A model generated the notes under the pieces. It did no database searches, was not told where the DNA came from, and saw nothing but the letters and a program-made list of their open reading frames with translations. Positions 1-7,718 of a stretch of 64,000 nucleotides of DNA are shown here, piece by piece. The position numbers and the translations under genes are program-made. The stretch is from contig DATCJY010000090.1 in assembly GCA_036562565.1 (NCBI GenBank), positions 1-64,000 of the forward strand, in the 5' to 3' direction. Source of the stretch: DATCJY01 sp036562565. GTDB lineage: Bacteria > Bacteroidota > Bacteroidia > Flavobacteriales_D > Sanyastnellaceae. Within the stretch, counting starts at the first letter, position 1; the number at the start of each line of letters is the position of its first letter.

Positions 1-398
1 GGATTCACCGGCCTAGTTGATTGGGGTTTTAATTATTTCAGTCGCAAGGAAAAGGACATCTGGTGGCGATTACATCCGTAGCGGGATTGCGTGGTAACAA
101 AGCAGCTCCTGCATACAATGCCTCCAAGTCTTATCAAATCAATTACCTTGAAGGTTTGCGGCAAAAGGCTGTGAAGCTCAAAATGGATATTGTTGTGACA
201 GAAATTCGCCCGGGGTTTGTGGATACTGCCATGGCTCAAGGTCCGGGTTTGTTTTGGGTGGCCAGCGTGGAGAAAGCCACTGAGCAGATTTGGTCAGCCA
301 TACAACAAAAGAAGCGAGTTACATATGTCTCCAAGCGATGGCGCTTGATAGGTGGTTTGTTGAAATCCTTGCCAAGAGCGATTTATAGCCGCATGTAA
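1..398 (+). CDS. SDR-family short-chain dehydrogenase, 5' partial and frameshifted
   Basis: C-terminal part of a short-chain dehydrogenase/reductase; the gene begins outside the window. The last 112 codons (from 63) carry the SDR catalytic Ser (AITSVAGLRG) and the Y-x3-K pair (APAYNASKSYQ), followed by the usual PGFVDT segment. Bases 1-48 continue the same protein in a different frame (GFTGLVDWGFNYFSRK), while the downstream frame has stops at 18-20 and 30-32 and the upstream frame stops at 79-81. Restoring one base in the AAGGAAAAGG tract at 46-55 would join the two halves into a normal SDR sequence. Thus a single-base deletion, real or from sequencing, is present. Substrate cannot be told. 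Family assignment is firm; functional state is uncertain. Confidence 0.8.
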
Positions 399-515
399 CG
401 GACGATTTTAGTTGAAACAAGCAACAGGCTTAGCTTCAGAGGTAAATCTTGAAATACCGTTTTATATGCTTCGCTGATAGACTATCTTCGCGGCCGCAAA
501 ATTTTAAATACAGAC

Positions 516-1616
516 ATGTCTCTTAAATGTGGAATAGTTGGACTTCCCAACGTAGGTAAATCAACATTGTTCAACTGCTTGAGCAATGCAAAGGCGCAAG
601 CGGCAAACTTTCCGTTCTGTACTATCGAGCCCAACGTGGGCACTATCACAGTGCCGGATGAGCGATTGAATAAGCTTGCTGAAATTGTGAAGCCGGAACG
701 CATTGTACCTACAACCATTGAGATCGTGGACATTGCCGGCTTAGTAAAAGGCGCCAGCAAAGGAGAAGGTCTGGGTAATAAATTCCTTGCCAACATCCGT
801 GAGACAGATGCCATTATACACGTGTTGCGCTGCTTTGATGACCCGAACGTTGTTCACGTGGATGGAGAAGTTAATCCAGTAAGAGACAAAGAAATCATCG
901 ACATAGAGTTGCAGATGAAGGACCTTGAGAGCATAGAAGCTCGCATGGCCAAGGTGCAACGTGCCGCAAAAAGCGGTGATGCGGCTGCAAAGCGCGATTA
1001 TGAATTCATGATGCGCATCAAAGAAGCATTGGAGCAAGGCAAAAGTGCACGCACAGTGGTTCCTGAAAACGAAGATGAAGAAAGCCTCTTCAAAGAATTG
1101 CAATTGCTCACCGGTAAACCGGTTCTTTATGTATGCAACGTGGACGAGAGCTCTGTTGTAAAAGGCAACCACCATGTGGAGCGCGTGCGTGAAGCCGTGA
1201 AAGATGAAAATGCTGAAATCATCATCCTAGGTGCGGCTATCGAAGCAGATATTGCTGAACTTGAAACATTTGAAGAACGTCAAATCTTTTTGCAAGACCT
1301 AGGATTGGATGAGCCGGGTGTGGCAAAATTGATTCGCGCAGCATATAAATTGTTGAACCTTCAGACATATTTCACAGCAGGTGTGAAAGAAGTACGTGCA
1401 TGGACCATTCACAAAGGAGATACAGCCCCAAAAGCAGCCGGTGTGATTCACAGCGATTTTGAGAAAGGATTCATCCGTGCAGAAGTAATTTCTTATGAAG
1501 ACTTCATCCATTATAAGTCGGAAGCTGCCGTAAAAGAAGCCGGAAAACTTGGCATTGAAGGAAAAGAATACGTTGTGAAAGACGGAGACATTATGCATTT
1601 CCGTTTCAACGTGTAA
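516..1616 (+). CDS. ychF: Redox-regulated ATPase YchF (Obg-related)
   Basis: OLA1/YchF family P-loop NTPase of 366 residues, the usual full length. The G1 loop GLPNVGKST lies at residues 9-17, the G3 region DIAGLVKGASKGEG follows near 70-85, and the base-specifying motif is NVDE, i.e. the NxxE form that makes this family prefer ATP over GTP. A coiled-coil insertion lies near residues 125-200 and the C-terminal ~85 residues form the TGS domain. The family binds ribosomes and is linked to oxidative-stress response. It is a single-gene unit here: it is followed by a strong hairpin terminator at 1639-1673, and a -7-like TATCTTCG sits at 483-490. Highly confident. Confidence 0.97.
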   Translation: MSLKCGIVGLPNVGKSTLFNCLSNAKAQAANFPFCTIEPNVGTITVPDERLNKLAEIVKPERIVPTTIEIVDIAGLVKGASKGEGLGNKFLANIRETDAIIHVLRCFDDPNVVHVDGEVNPVRDKEIIDIELQMKDLESIEARMAKVQRAAKSGDAAAKRDYEFMMRIKEALEQGKSARTVVPENEDEESLFKELQLLTGKPVLYVCNVDESSVVKGNHHVERVREAVKDENAEIIILGAAIEADIAELETFEERQIFLQDLGLDEPGVAKLIRAAYKLLNLQTYFTAGVKEVRAWTIHKGDTAPKAAGVIHSDFEKGFIRAEVISYEDFIHYKSEAAVKEAGKLGIEGKEYVVKDGDIMHFRFNV

Positions 1617-1638
1617 TAATATTATTTGTATGGGTTAT

Positions 1639-1673
1639 AAAAGGCGAGGGGTGAAAACTCTTCGCCTTTTTTT
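1639..1673 (+). terminator. Intrinsic terminator after ychF
   Basis: Nine-base-pair stem AAAAGGCGA (1639-1647) with TCGCCTTTT (1662-1670), 14-base loop, followed by a T-run. It lies 23 bases after the ychF stop codon. Confidence 0.85.
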
Positions 1674-1708
1674 ATCTCAATTGAAATTGCTCGCTCTAAT
1701 TTCGCATC

Positions 1709-2293
1709 ATGTTTGGATTCGACTGGAAAGAATTGGCTCAATGCTTCATGGTATTGTTTGCAGTGATTGACATCATTGGGAGCATCCCGATTATTCTCAA
1801 GATAAAAGGAGAAGTCGGAAACATCCAGCCCATTACCACTACCGTTGTGTCATTCTTTCTGATGGCATTGTTCCTATTTGTAGGAGAGAGCTTCCTTGCC
1901 TTGTTTGGTGTGGATGTTAATTCGTTTGCGGTGGCCGGTTCGTTGATTCTGTTCTTCCTCGCAATGGAGATGGTGCTCGGTATCAAGATTTTCAAGCAAC
2001 AGCAAGGTGCAGAGAAAGCTTCATCCATCGTTCCGCTGGCTTTCCCCATCATTGCCGGTGCCGGAACTTTCTCAACGCTCATCTCATTGCGCGCCATTTA
2101 TGCAGAGATTAATATCCTCATCGCTATTGTGCTGAACATCATCATCATTTTTGCTGTACTCAAACTCACCAACCGCATTGAGCGCTTCTTGGGAGTGGGA
2201 GGAATTGCGGTATTAGAAAAAGTGTTCGGTATCATCCTGCTGGCCATCGCAGTGAAGCTTTTTTCCAGCAACATTGCTTATCTCATCTCATAA
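1709..2293 (+). CDS. MarC family integral membrane protein
   Basis: A 194-residue very hydrophobic protein with about six transmembrane segments, matching the MarC/YchE/YhgN family in length and in the start (a helix containing VIDIIGSIPIIL) and the later AFPIIAGAGTFSTLISL segment, which is the family hallmark. The family's transport substrate is not settled; the old link to multiple antibiotic resistance was withdrawn. It sits directly upstream of rnhA (6 bases apart), so the two are probably co-transcribed. A TAATTTCG element at 1697-1704 could be the -7 box, giving a very short leader. Confidence 0.88.
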   Translation: MFGFDWKELAQCFMVLFAVIDIIGSIPIILKIKGEVGNIQPITTTVVSFFLMALFLFVGESFLALFGVDVNSFAVAGSLILFFLAMEMVLGIKIFKQQQGAEKASSIVPLAFPIIAGAGTFSTLISLRAIYAEINILIAIVLNIIIIFAVLKLTNRIERFLGVGGIAVLEKVFGIILLAIAVKLFSSNIAYLIS

Positions 2294-2299
2294 AACAAC

Positions 2300-2764
2300 G
2301 TGAATAATCAAGTTACGATTTATACAGACGGAGCGGCCAAGGGCAATCCGGGTCCCGGAGGGTATGGTCTCATTCTTCAAAGCGGCCCACATTACAAAGA
2401 GGTGAGTGAAGGTTTCAGGCTCACTACCAACAACCGCATGGAACTTCTCAGCGTGATTATTGGATTGGAAATGCTCAAAATACCTTGTGAGGTTACGGTA
2501 TATTCGGATTCCAAATACGTGGTGGATGCAGTGGAAAAGCGCTGGATTGACGGCTGGGTAAAACGAGGATGGAAGAATGTGAAGAATCCTGATTTGTGGA
2601 AACGATACCTCGCTATTGCATCCAAACACAAGGTCCGTTTCAAATGGATAAAAGGCCACAACGGCCATCCGATGAACGAGCGATGTGATTACCTCGCAGT
2701 AGAGGCTAGCATGGGAAAAAATCTCAAAGTAGATACTTGGTACGAAGCCAATCGGGATGCGTAA
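2300..2764 (+). CDS. rnhA: Ribonuclease HI
   Basis: Degrades the RNA strand of RNA-DNA hybrids. At 154 residues it is a typical bacterial RNase HI. All metal-binding catalytic residues are visible: Asp10 (YTDGAAKGN), Glu48 (NRMELL), Asp70 (YSDSKYV) and Asp130 (ERCDYLA), plus His120 (KGHNGHP). The basic protrusion KRWIDGWVKRGWKNVKN of the E. coli type is present near residues 80-96. The start is GTG, six bases after the stop of the preceding membrane-protein gene, which suggests translational coupling. Confidence 0.96.
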   Translation: MNNQVTIYTDGAAKGNPGPGGYGLILQSGPHYKEVSEGFRLTTNNRMELLSVIIGLEMLKIPCEVTVYSDSKYVVDAVEKRWIDGWVKRGWKNVKNPDLWKRYLAIASKHKVRFKWIKGHNGHPMNERCDYLAVEASMGKNLKVDTWYEANRDA

Positions 2765-2878
2765 GCATCAAAAACTACCTCCATCGCAAGGAGACATGTC
2801 AGCAATCTTCCCCAGGTTGAACTCCTAAATGACAATCGTCAGCTTCCCCAGTGAAGGTGTAATCGGGTCGATTATATT

Positions 2879-2909
2879 TTGTTATGACTAGTCTTTGCAA
2901 CTACTTTCG
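2879..2909 (+). promoter_or_regulatory. Bacteroidota-type promoter of the glutaryl-CoA dehydrogenase gene
   Basis: TTG at 2879-2881, 20-base spacer, TACTTTCG at 2902-2909, close to the Bacteroidota consensus TTG-N19..21-TAnnTTTG. It predicts a transcript start near 2916 and a ~48-base leader. Confidence 0.5.
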
Positions 2910-2963
2910 CCCCCGATTTTTTTCAAAAAGAGAACAACTGCATAAAAAATACATTTTATAAAA

Positions 2964-4145
2964 ATGGCACGTACAGATTTATATCAAGGACATGATTATT
3001 ACTTAATGGACGAGTTGTTGACCGAAGAGCAAAAGCTTATTCGCGATACTGCGCGTGCCTGGGTAAAAAAGGAAGTATCTCCCATCATCGAGCAAGCTGC
3101 AGAGGAAGCAAAGTTTCCTGAGCACCTCCTCAAAGGTTTGGGTGAAATCGGAGCTTTCGGTCCTTATATCCCGACCGAATACGGTGGTGCCGGCTTGGAT
3201 CAGATATCTTATGGACTCATCATGCAAGAGTTGGAGCGTTGTGATAGCGGATTGCGTTCAACGGCTTCCGTTCAAAGCTCGTTGGTGATGTATCCTATTT
3301 ATAAATACGGTACCGAAGAACAACGCAGAAAATACCTTCCCAAACTCGCAACCGGTGAGTGGATGGGCTGCTTTGGTCTCACAGAGCCCGACTTTGGTAG
3401 CAATCCCGGTGGCATGGTGACCAACTTCAAAGACATGGGTGACCACTACTTGCTCAATGGAGCGAAGATGTGGATCAGTAATGCGCCATTTGCTCAGATT
3501 GCAGTGGTATGGGCTAAAAACGAAGAAGGCCGTATTCACGGTTTGATTGTAGAGCGCGGTATGGAAGGATTTACAACGCCTACCATGCACGGCAAATGGA
3601 GCCTTCGTGCAAGCGATACCGGTGAGTTGATTTTTGACAACGTAAAAGTTCCAAAAGAAAACCTTCTTCCCGGTCGAAACGGTTTGGGCGCACCTTTGAG
3701 CTGTCTTGACTCCGCTCGTTACGGAATTTCTTGGGGAGCTATCGGGGTGGCATTGGATTGCTACGATGTTGCTTTGCGTTATAGTAAAGAACGCGTTCAA
3801 TTCGGAAAACCCATTGGTGCATTCCAGTTGCAACAAAAGAAATTGGCCGAGATGATTACCGAGATCACCAAAGCTCAATTATTGACTTTCCGTCTTGGTC
3901 AATTGCGCAATGAAGGTCGTGCTACCTCTGCTCAAATCAGTATGGCAAAACGCAACAACATCGCCATGGCGAAAAACATTGCCAGCGATGCGCGCCAAAT
4001 CCTTGGTGCAATGGGTATTACCAATGAATATCCTGTTATGCGCCATATGATGAACTTGGAGTCTGTGATTACTTATGAAGGTACACACGATATTCACCTT
4101 CTTATCACCGGTATGGACATCACCGGTTTCGATGCATTCAAATAA
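2964..4145 (+). CDS. Glutaryl-CoA dehydrogenase-like acyl-CoA dehydrogenase
   Basis: FAD-dependent acyl-CoA dehydrogenase of 393 residues. The full domain order is present: N-terminal helical domain, middle beta domain (GCFGLTEPDFGSNPGGM, KMWISNAPFAQ) and C-terminal helical domain. The catalytic base is the Glu of TYEGTHDIH (about residue 372), and the Arg in GLRSTASVQ (about 98) corresponds to the arginine that binds the distal carboxylate in glutaryl-CoA dehydrogenases. This points to oxidative decarboxylation of glutaryl-CoA to crotonyl-CoA in lysine/tryptophan breakdown. It stands alone between its own promoter (2879-2909) and terminator (4178-4215). Family certain; glutaryl-CoA specificity likely. 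Confidence 0.88.
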   Translation: MARTDLYQGHDYYLMDELLTEEQKLIRDTARAWVKKEVSPIIEQAAEEAKFPEHLLKGLGEIGAFGPYIPTEYGGAGLDQISYGLIMQELERCDSGLRSTASVQSSLVMYPIYKYGTEEQRRKYLPKLATGEWMGCFGLTEPDFGSNPGGMVTNFKDMGDHYLLNGAKMWISNAPFAQIAVVWAKNEEGRIHGLIVERGMEGFTTPTMHGKWSLRASDTGELIFDNVKVPKENLLPGRNGLGAPLSCLDSARYGISWGAIGVALDCYDVALRYSKERVQFGKPIGAFQLQQKKLAEMITEITKAQLLTFRLGQLRNEGRATSAQISMAKRNNIAMAKNIASDARQILGAMGITNEYPVMRHMMNLESVITYEGTHDIHLLITGMDITGFDAFK

Positions 4146-4177
4146 GAAGCTTCATCACTATAAATCAATACACTTAA

Positions 4178-4215
4178 AAAAACGGTTGTCCCACATTCGG
4201 ACAACCGTTTTTGTT
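4178..4215 (+). terminator. Intrinsic terminator after the acyl-CoA dehydrogenase gene
   Basis: Perfect 14-bp stem, AAAAACGGTTGTCC at 4178-4191 and its complement at 4199-4212, 7-base loop, T-rich tail. The A-run on the other side would let it work in both directions, but no minus-strand gene ends here. Confidence 0.92.
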
Positions 4216-4307
4216 TGGAGTGGCGCCTTGGAGTTTTATAAATCAACGTTAAACCTTTTACAAATTCTAACATCTCAAACACTTGGGCTCGTGGATAGTC
4301 ATAAATT

Positions 4308-4336
4308 TTGTGTCAACTTGCAGCCCTATATCTTTT
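4308..4336 (+). promoter_or_regulatory. Possible promoter of the outer-membrane protein gene
   Basis: TTG at 4308-4310, 18-base spacer, TATCTTTT at 4329-4336, which differs from TAnnTTTG in the last base. It would start transcription near 4343. Confidence 0.35.
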
Positions 4337-4414
4337 TTCGAGAGAATAAATTATATGCAATTGCTATCATACAATGGTTCTCCTGTCAAGCGGGGAGCAG
4401 CTGAAAAATGGAAA

Positions 4415-7240
4415 ATGATCTTGCACAGGTGGGTAATGCTCTTGTTGATGCAAATTCCTTTGCTTGCAATGGCTCAGAAGTTTACTGCCACCGGTGTGGT
4501 GAAAGATGCGAAGGATAAAACTTCGCTTTCCGGTGCAGTGGTCATCATGACCCTCAACTCCGATACACTTATAAAAGTCGGCAATGTGACTGACCTTGAT
4601 GGCAAGTTTTCCTTACAGGCAGATGCGGGAGTTTATACCCTGCGTGTGAATTATCTGGGTTACAAAACGTTTACAAAAAGCGTTCAGCTCCAGGGTGATG
4701 TATCCCTTGGAGAACTGTACATGCAGACCGATGAAAGGACATTGTCAGAAGTGGAGATTGTTTCTAACCAGGTGCGCATGGAAGTGAAGGATGACACCAT
4801 TCAGTTCAATGCCGATGCTTTCAAAGTAAATCCGGATGCAACAGCTGAAGACCTCATCAAGAAAATGCCTGGAGTAACGGTGGAAGGTAACACTATCAAA
4901 GTAAATGGAGAAGAAGTGAAGAAAGTATTGGTGGATGGCAAGCCGTTCTTCAGCGATGATCCGTCAGCAACACTCAAGAACCTGCCGGCCGAAATTTTGA
5001 GCAGTATCCAATTCTTTGACCAGCAAAGTGATCAGGCCATGTTCACCGGGTTCAAGGATGGCAACGAGGAATTTACGATTAACCTCAAAACCAAACCCGG
5101 TATGAATGTCGGAACATTTGGAAAAGTATATGCCGGTTATGGCGTGGATGATCGATACAACACGGGTGTCGCCATCAACCGATTCAATGGCAGTCGTAAG
5201 TTTTCCATCCTGGGAATGAGTAACAATGTGAACCAGCAAAACTTTGAGGTAGCCGACATCATGGGAGCGATGAACAATTCCGGAGGCGGAGGTCAGGGAG
5301 GTGGCAGCCGCAGTCAGGGAGGTGGCAACCGCGGAGGTGGTAGCCGAGGCGGTGGTGGCACGGGAAATATTGGCAACTTCATGAGCTCTCCTCAAAAAGG
5401 TATCACCACATCACATGCCTTGGGCTTGAACTACATCGATGTGTGGGGCTCCAAGACGAATATCTCCGCAAGCTATTTCTTCAACGTTACCGATAACAAC
5501 AACGTGTCATCCATTTTGCGCGACTACTATTTCCAGGACAACCTGCAATACAATGAAAACAGTCGCGCCAATAGTCGCAATATGAACCATAGGGCGAATA
5601 TCAAGTTTGAATACAAGATGGACTCACTCAATAAGCTGACGGTTACTCCGCGTTTCACCTATCAGCAAAACGATAGATACAACCGCCTGAGTGGGGCTTC
5701 ATCAACACCTGCGCAAGGATTGTTTAGCCGTTTGACCAACATTACGGATACCGACCGCGATCAGTACAACTTCAGCAGTGATGTATTGTACCAACACAAG
5801 TTCAAAAAGAAAGGACGCACATTTTCTATCAACCTCAATACTCAAATAAGTGAAAACGATGGAGGTGGTCGTTATTATACCAACAATGAATTGCTGGACA
5901 CGCTTTGGTATGAAACAATAACAGACCAAAACTATGTGCAGTATGGAAGAAATACCACATGGGGCGGAAATGTGGCTTATACCGAACCGATTGGAGAAAA
6001 CAGTCGCATTATGTTGAACTATACCCCTTCGTTTTCTCAAAACAAGAGCACGAAGGAAGTATGGAATGTGGACCCTTTTGGAGAATACACCGTAGCGGAT
6101 ACTGCGCTTTATAACATCTTCGATAACAACTACAATGTGCAGAAGGCAGGTATCACTTATAATTATCAACCTGAAAAGTTCAAGTTCAGTATCGGTAGTG
6201 ATGTGCAGCATGCGGAATTGACCGGTGAGCAGCTCTATCCGCAACGCTATCACGTGGAGAAGAAGTTCAGCAGCCTGTTGCCCAATGCTTCGTTCAATTA
6301 CAAGTTTGATAAAAACACCAACTTCCAGATCAACTACCGCACAGCAACCAGAAATCCGAGTATTGGACAATTGCAAAACAGCATTGACCAATCGAATACA
6401 ATGTTTGTTCGTCTGGGTAATCCAGAGCTTGAGCAGACTTATGAAAACAACCTGAACGTGCGCTTCAACAAACGAATGCCGGAGAAAGAAAGCAACCTCA
6501 TGTTCAGCGTGAGAGGAGCATATACCAATGATTATATCTCCAATTCTACTATCATGTTGGACAATGATACCGTGATTCAGAATGTGACCATCTTGCGTGG
6601 AAGCCAAGTAATAAAACCTGTGAATGTGGATGGCTACTATTCTGTGAATGCATTTGGTGTTTATGCATTTCCGGTTAAGAAACTCAGAAGTAACCTGAGC
6701 TTTACAGGTGGTTACACATTGACCAATACTCCGGCACTCATCAACAACCTCATCAATAATGCGTTGAGTAATCGTTACAATTTGGGAGTTTTCTTGAGTA
6801 GTAACATTAGCACATCGCTTGATTTCACAGTGGGTTATAACGGTAGTTATACAGATGTGCAAAACAGTACAAACACACAGTCCAACAATAATTACTTCAA
6901 TCACAACGTCACAGCACGATTGAATTACATCTACGGTGAAAGGTGGGTAGTCAATTCTGACTTGAGCCAAAACAATTACCGTGGTTTGAGTTCCGGGTTG
7001 AACCGCAGTGTTACTTTGTGGAATGCTTCCCTGGGTTATAAGATGCTAAAGAGCAAAGCGCTGGAAATCAAAGTGACCGGTTATGACTTGCTCAACCGCA
7101 ACACAAGTATCAGTAGAAATATCACCGAGACTTATACAGAGGACAGTAGAACGCAAGTGTTGAACAGGTACTTCATGTTCACTTTGACTTATACCTTCCG
7201 AAATTTTAAAACCCCATCGGGAGCTTCTGAAGAACGTTAA
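4415..7240 (+). CDS. Outer-membrane beta-barrel family protein with carboxypeptidase-regulatory-like domain
   Basis: Large outer-membrane protein. I place the start at ATG 4415 because it gives a clean signal peptide (MILHRWVMLLLMQIPLLAMAQ), for 941 residues; in-frame ATGs upstream (for example 4355) would only add a non-hydrophobic tail. After the signal comes a carboxypeptidase-regulatory-like beta domain (about 22-105), then a plug-like region (LIKKMPGVTVEGN, LVDGKPFFSDDP) and a long beta barrel ending in aromatic strands (YFMFTLTYTF). This is the architecture of TonB-receptor-like OMP_b-brl_3 proteins; I see no clear TonB box. A Gly/Ser/Arg/Gln-rich linker encoded at 5281-5368 interrupts the barrel part. 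No SusD partner lies nearby, so polysaccharide uptake is not indicated. Substrate unknown. Confidence 0.85.
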   Translation: MILHRWVMLLLMQIPLLAMAQKFTATGVVKDAKDKTSLSGAVVIMTLNSDTLIKVGNVTDLDGKFSLQADAGVYTLRVNYLGYKTFTKSVQLQGDVSLGELYMQTDERTLSEVEIVSNQVRMEVKDDTIQFNADAFKVNPDATAEDLIKKMPGVTVEGNTIKVNGEEVKKVLVDGKPFFSDDPSATLKNLPAEILSSIQFFDQQSDQAMFTGFKDGNEEFTINLKTKPGMNVGTFGKVYAGYGVDDRYNTGVAINRFNGSRKFSILGMSNNVNQQNFEVADIMGAMNNSGGGGQGGGSRSQGGGNRGGGSRGGGGTGNIGNFMSSPQKGITTSHALGLNYIDVWGSKTNISASYFFNVTDNNNVSSILRDYYFQDNLQYNENSRANSRNMNHRANIKFEYKMDSLNKLTVTPRFTYQQNDRYNRLSGASSTPAQGLFSRLTNITDTDRDQYNFSSDVLYQHKFKKKGRTFSINLNTQISENDGGGRYYTNNELLDTLWYETITDQNYVQYGRNTTWGGNVAYTEPIGENSRIMLNYTPSFSQNKSTKEVWNVDPFGEYTVADTALYNIFDNNYNVQKAGITYNYQPEKFKFSIGSDVQHAELTGEQLYPQRYHVEKKFSSLLPNASFNYKFDKNTNFQINYRTATRNPSIGQLQNSIDQSNTMFVRLGNPELEQTYENNLNVRFNKRMPEKESNLMFSVRGAYTNDYISNSTIMLDNDTVIQNVTILRGSQVIKPVNVDGYYSVNAFGVYAFPVKKLRSNLSFTGGYTLTNTPALINNLINNALSNRYNLGVFLSSNISTSLDFTVGYNGSYTDVQNSTNTQSNNNYFNHNVTARLNYIYGERWVVNSDLSQNNYRGLSSGLNRSVTLWNASLGYKMLKSKALEIKVTGYDLLNRNTSISRNITETYTEDSRTQVLNRYFMFTLTYTFRNFKTPSGASEER

Positions 7241-7288
7241 GTGAGCCTTCACCGCAAATGCGTGGTTGATTCGCAGTCAGCGATAACA

Positions 7289-7337
7289 GAGTTGGAAGAA
7301 GCGATGCATGTCCCTTCTTTCAACTCTTTATTTTTTT
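7289..7337 (+). terminator. Intrinsic terminator after the outer-membrane protein gene
   Basis: Thirteen-position stem, 7289-7301 with 7314-7326, twelve Watson-Crick pairs and one G-U, 12-base loop, followed by TTTATTTTTTT. It lies about 50 bases after the stop at 7240. Confidence 0.88.
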
Positions 7338-7415
7338 GCCCCCGTTCACTCCTATTTAATGTGTATGAAAGTCAATTGCAAAAACATTTTAAAATGACGG
7401 ATATCATTCATTCCA

Positions 7416-7447
7416 TTGTTTTTATCTGAAAAGAAATTCTATCTTCG
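7416..7447 (+). promoter_or_regulatory. Promoter upstream of the structured leader and the 7719-10321 gene unit
   Basis: TTG at 7416-7418, 21-base spacer, TATCTTCG at 7440-7447. It predicts a transcript start near 7454, some 265 bases before the first start codon at 7719. Confidence 0.5.
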
Positions 7448-7453
7448 GCCCCG

Positions 7454-7718
7454 ATTTTTAAGTAAAAAGTTGGAAGTCACAGTAAATAGTATTCAAAGAA
7501 CTCGACCGCAAGGGTGGAGCGCTATTGTTTGTGCACCCATTTTCAGGCACCACAAAGTCTTCGTATAACAATCCTCCGTTTTTGTTATTGTGGTGTAGAA
7601 ACGGAGGACAACTTCCTACATGATTGGTAATTGTTCACCACACTGCTCCACACATATCTTACTTTAAAAACTCATACATACACACATATAATCACCTCTT
7701 ATAACGTTTCTACAGATC
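7454..7718 (+). ncRNA. Candidate structured 5' leader RNA (no known family recognised)
   Basis: Non-coding stretch of about 265 bases between a promoter and the gene at 7719. Seen directly: a hairpin of ten pairs (7572-7581 with 7599-7608); an 8-base segment CACCACAA (7548-7555) exactly complementary to TTGTGGTG (7588-7595) in that hairpin's loop, so a pseudoknot is possible; a second copy CACCACA (7636-7642) that could compete for the same loop; and an outer 7-bp pairing GTGGAGC (7514-7520) with GCTCCAC (7645-7651). Only the ten-pair hairpin is clearly beyond chance in a stretch this long. I recognise no published riboswitch, 6S, SRP or RNase P signature. It may also be a free small RNA, although no terminator is visible before 7719. 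Confidence 0.35.

Noticed and set aside
40..60. Programmed ribosomal frameshift in the SDR gene
   Set aside because: The AAGGAAAAGG tract does not give a standard -1 slippery heptamer in the incoming frame, and SDR genes are not known to use frameshifting.
741..1175. Long antisense frames within ychF, the beta-barrel gene (5702-6970) and others
   Set aside because: They lie opposite strongly supported genes, show no domain or motif, and reflect codon-use shadows.
5281..5368. G-rich tract as a possible G-quadruplex or regulatory element
   Set aside because: It encodes a Gly/Ser/Arg-rich linker within the outer-membrane protein; the G richness follows from Gly codons.
7241..7429. 62-codon plus-strand frame after the outer-membrane protein gene
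   Set aside because: It runs through the intrinsic terminator 7289-7337 and starts directly at the stop codon of the previous gene; no gene-like features.
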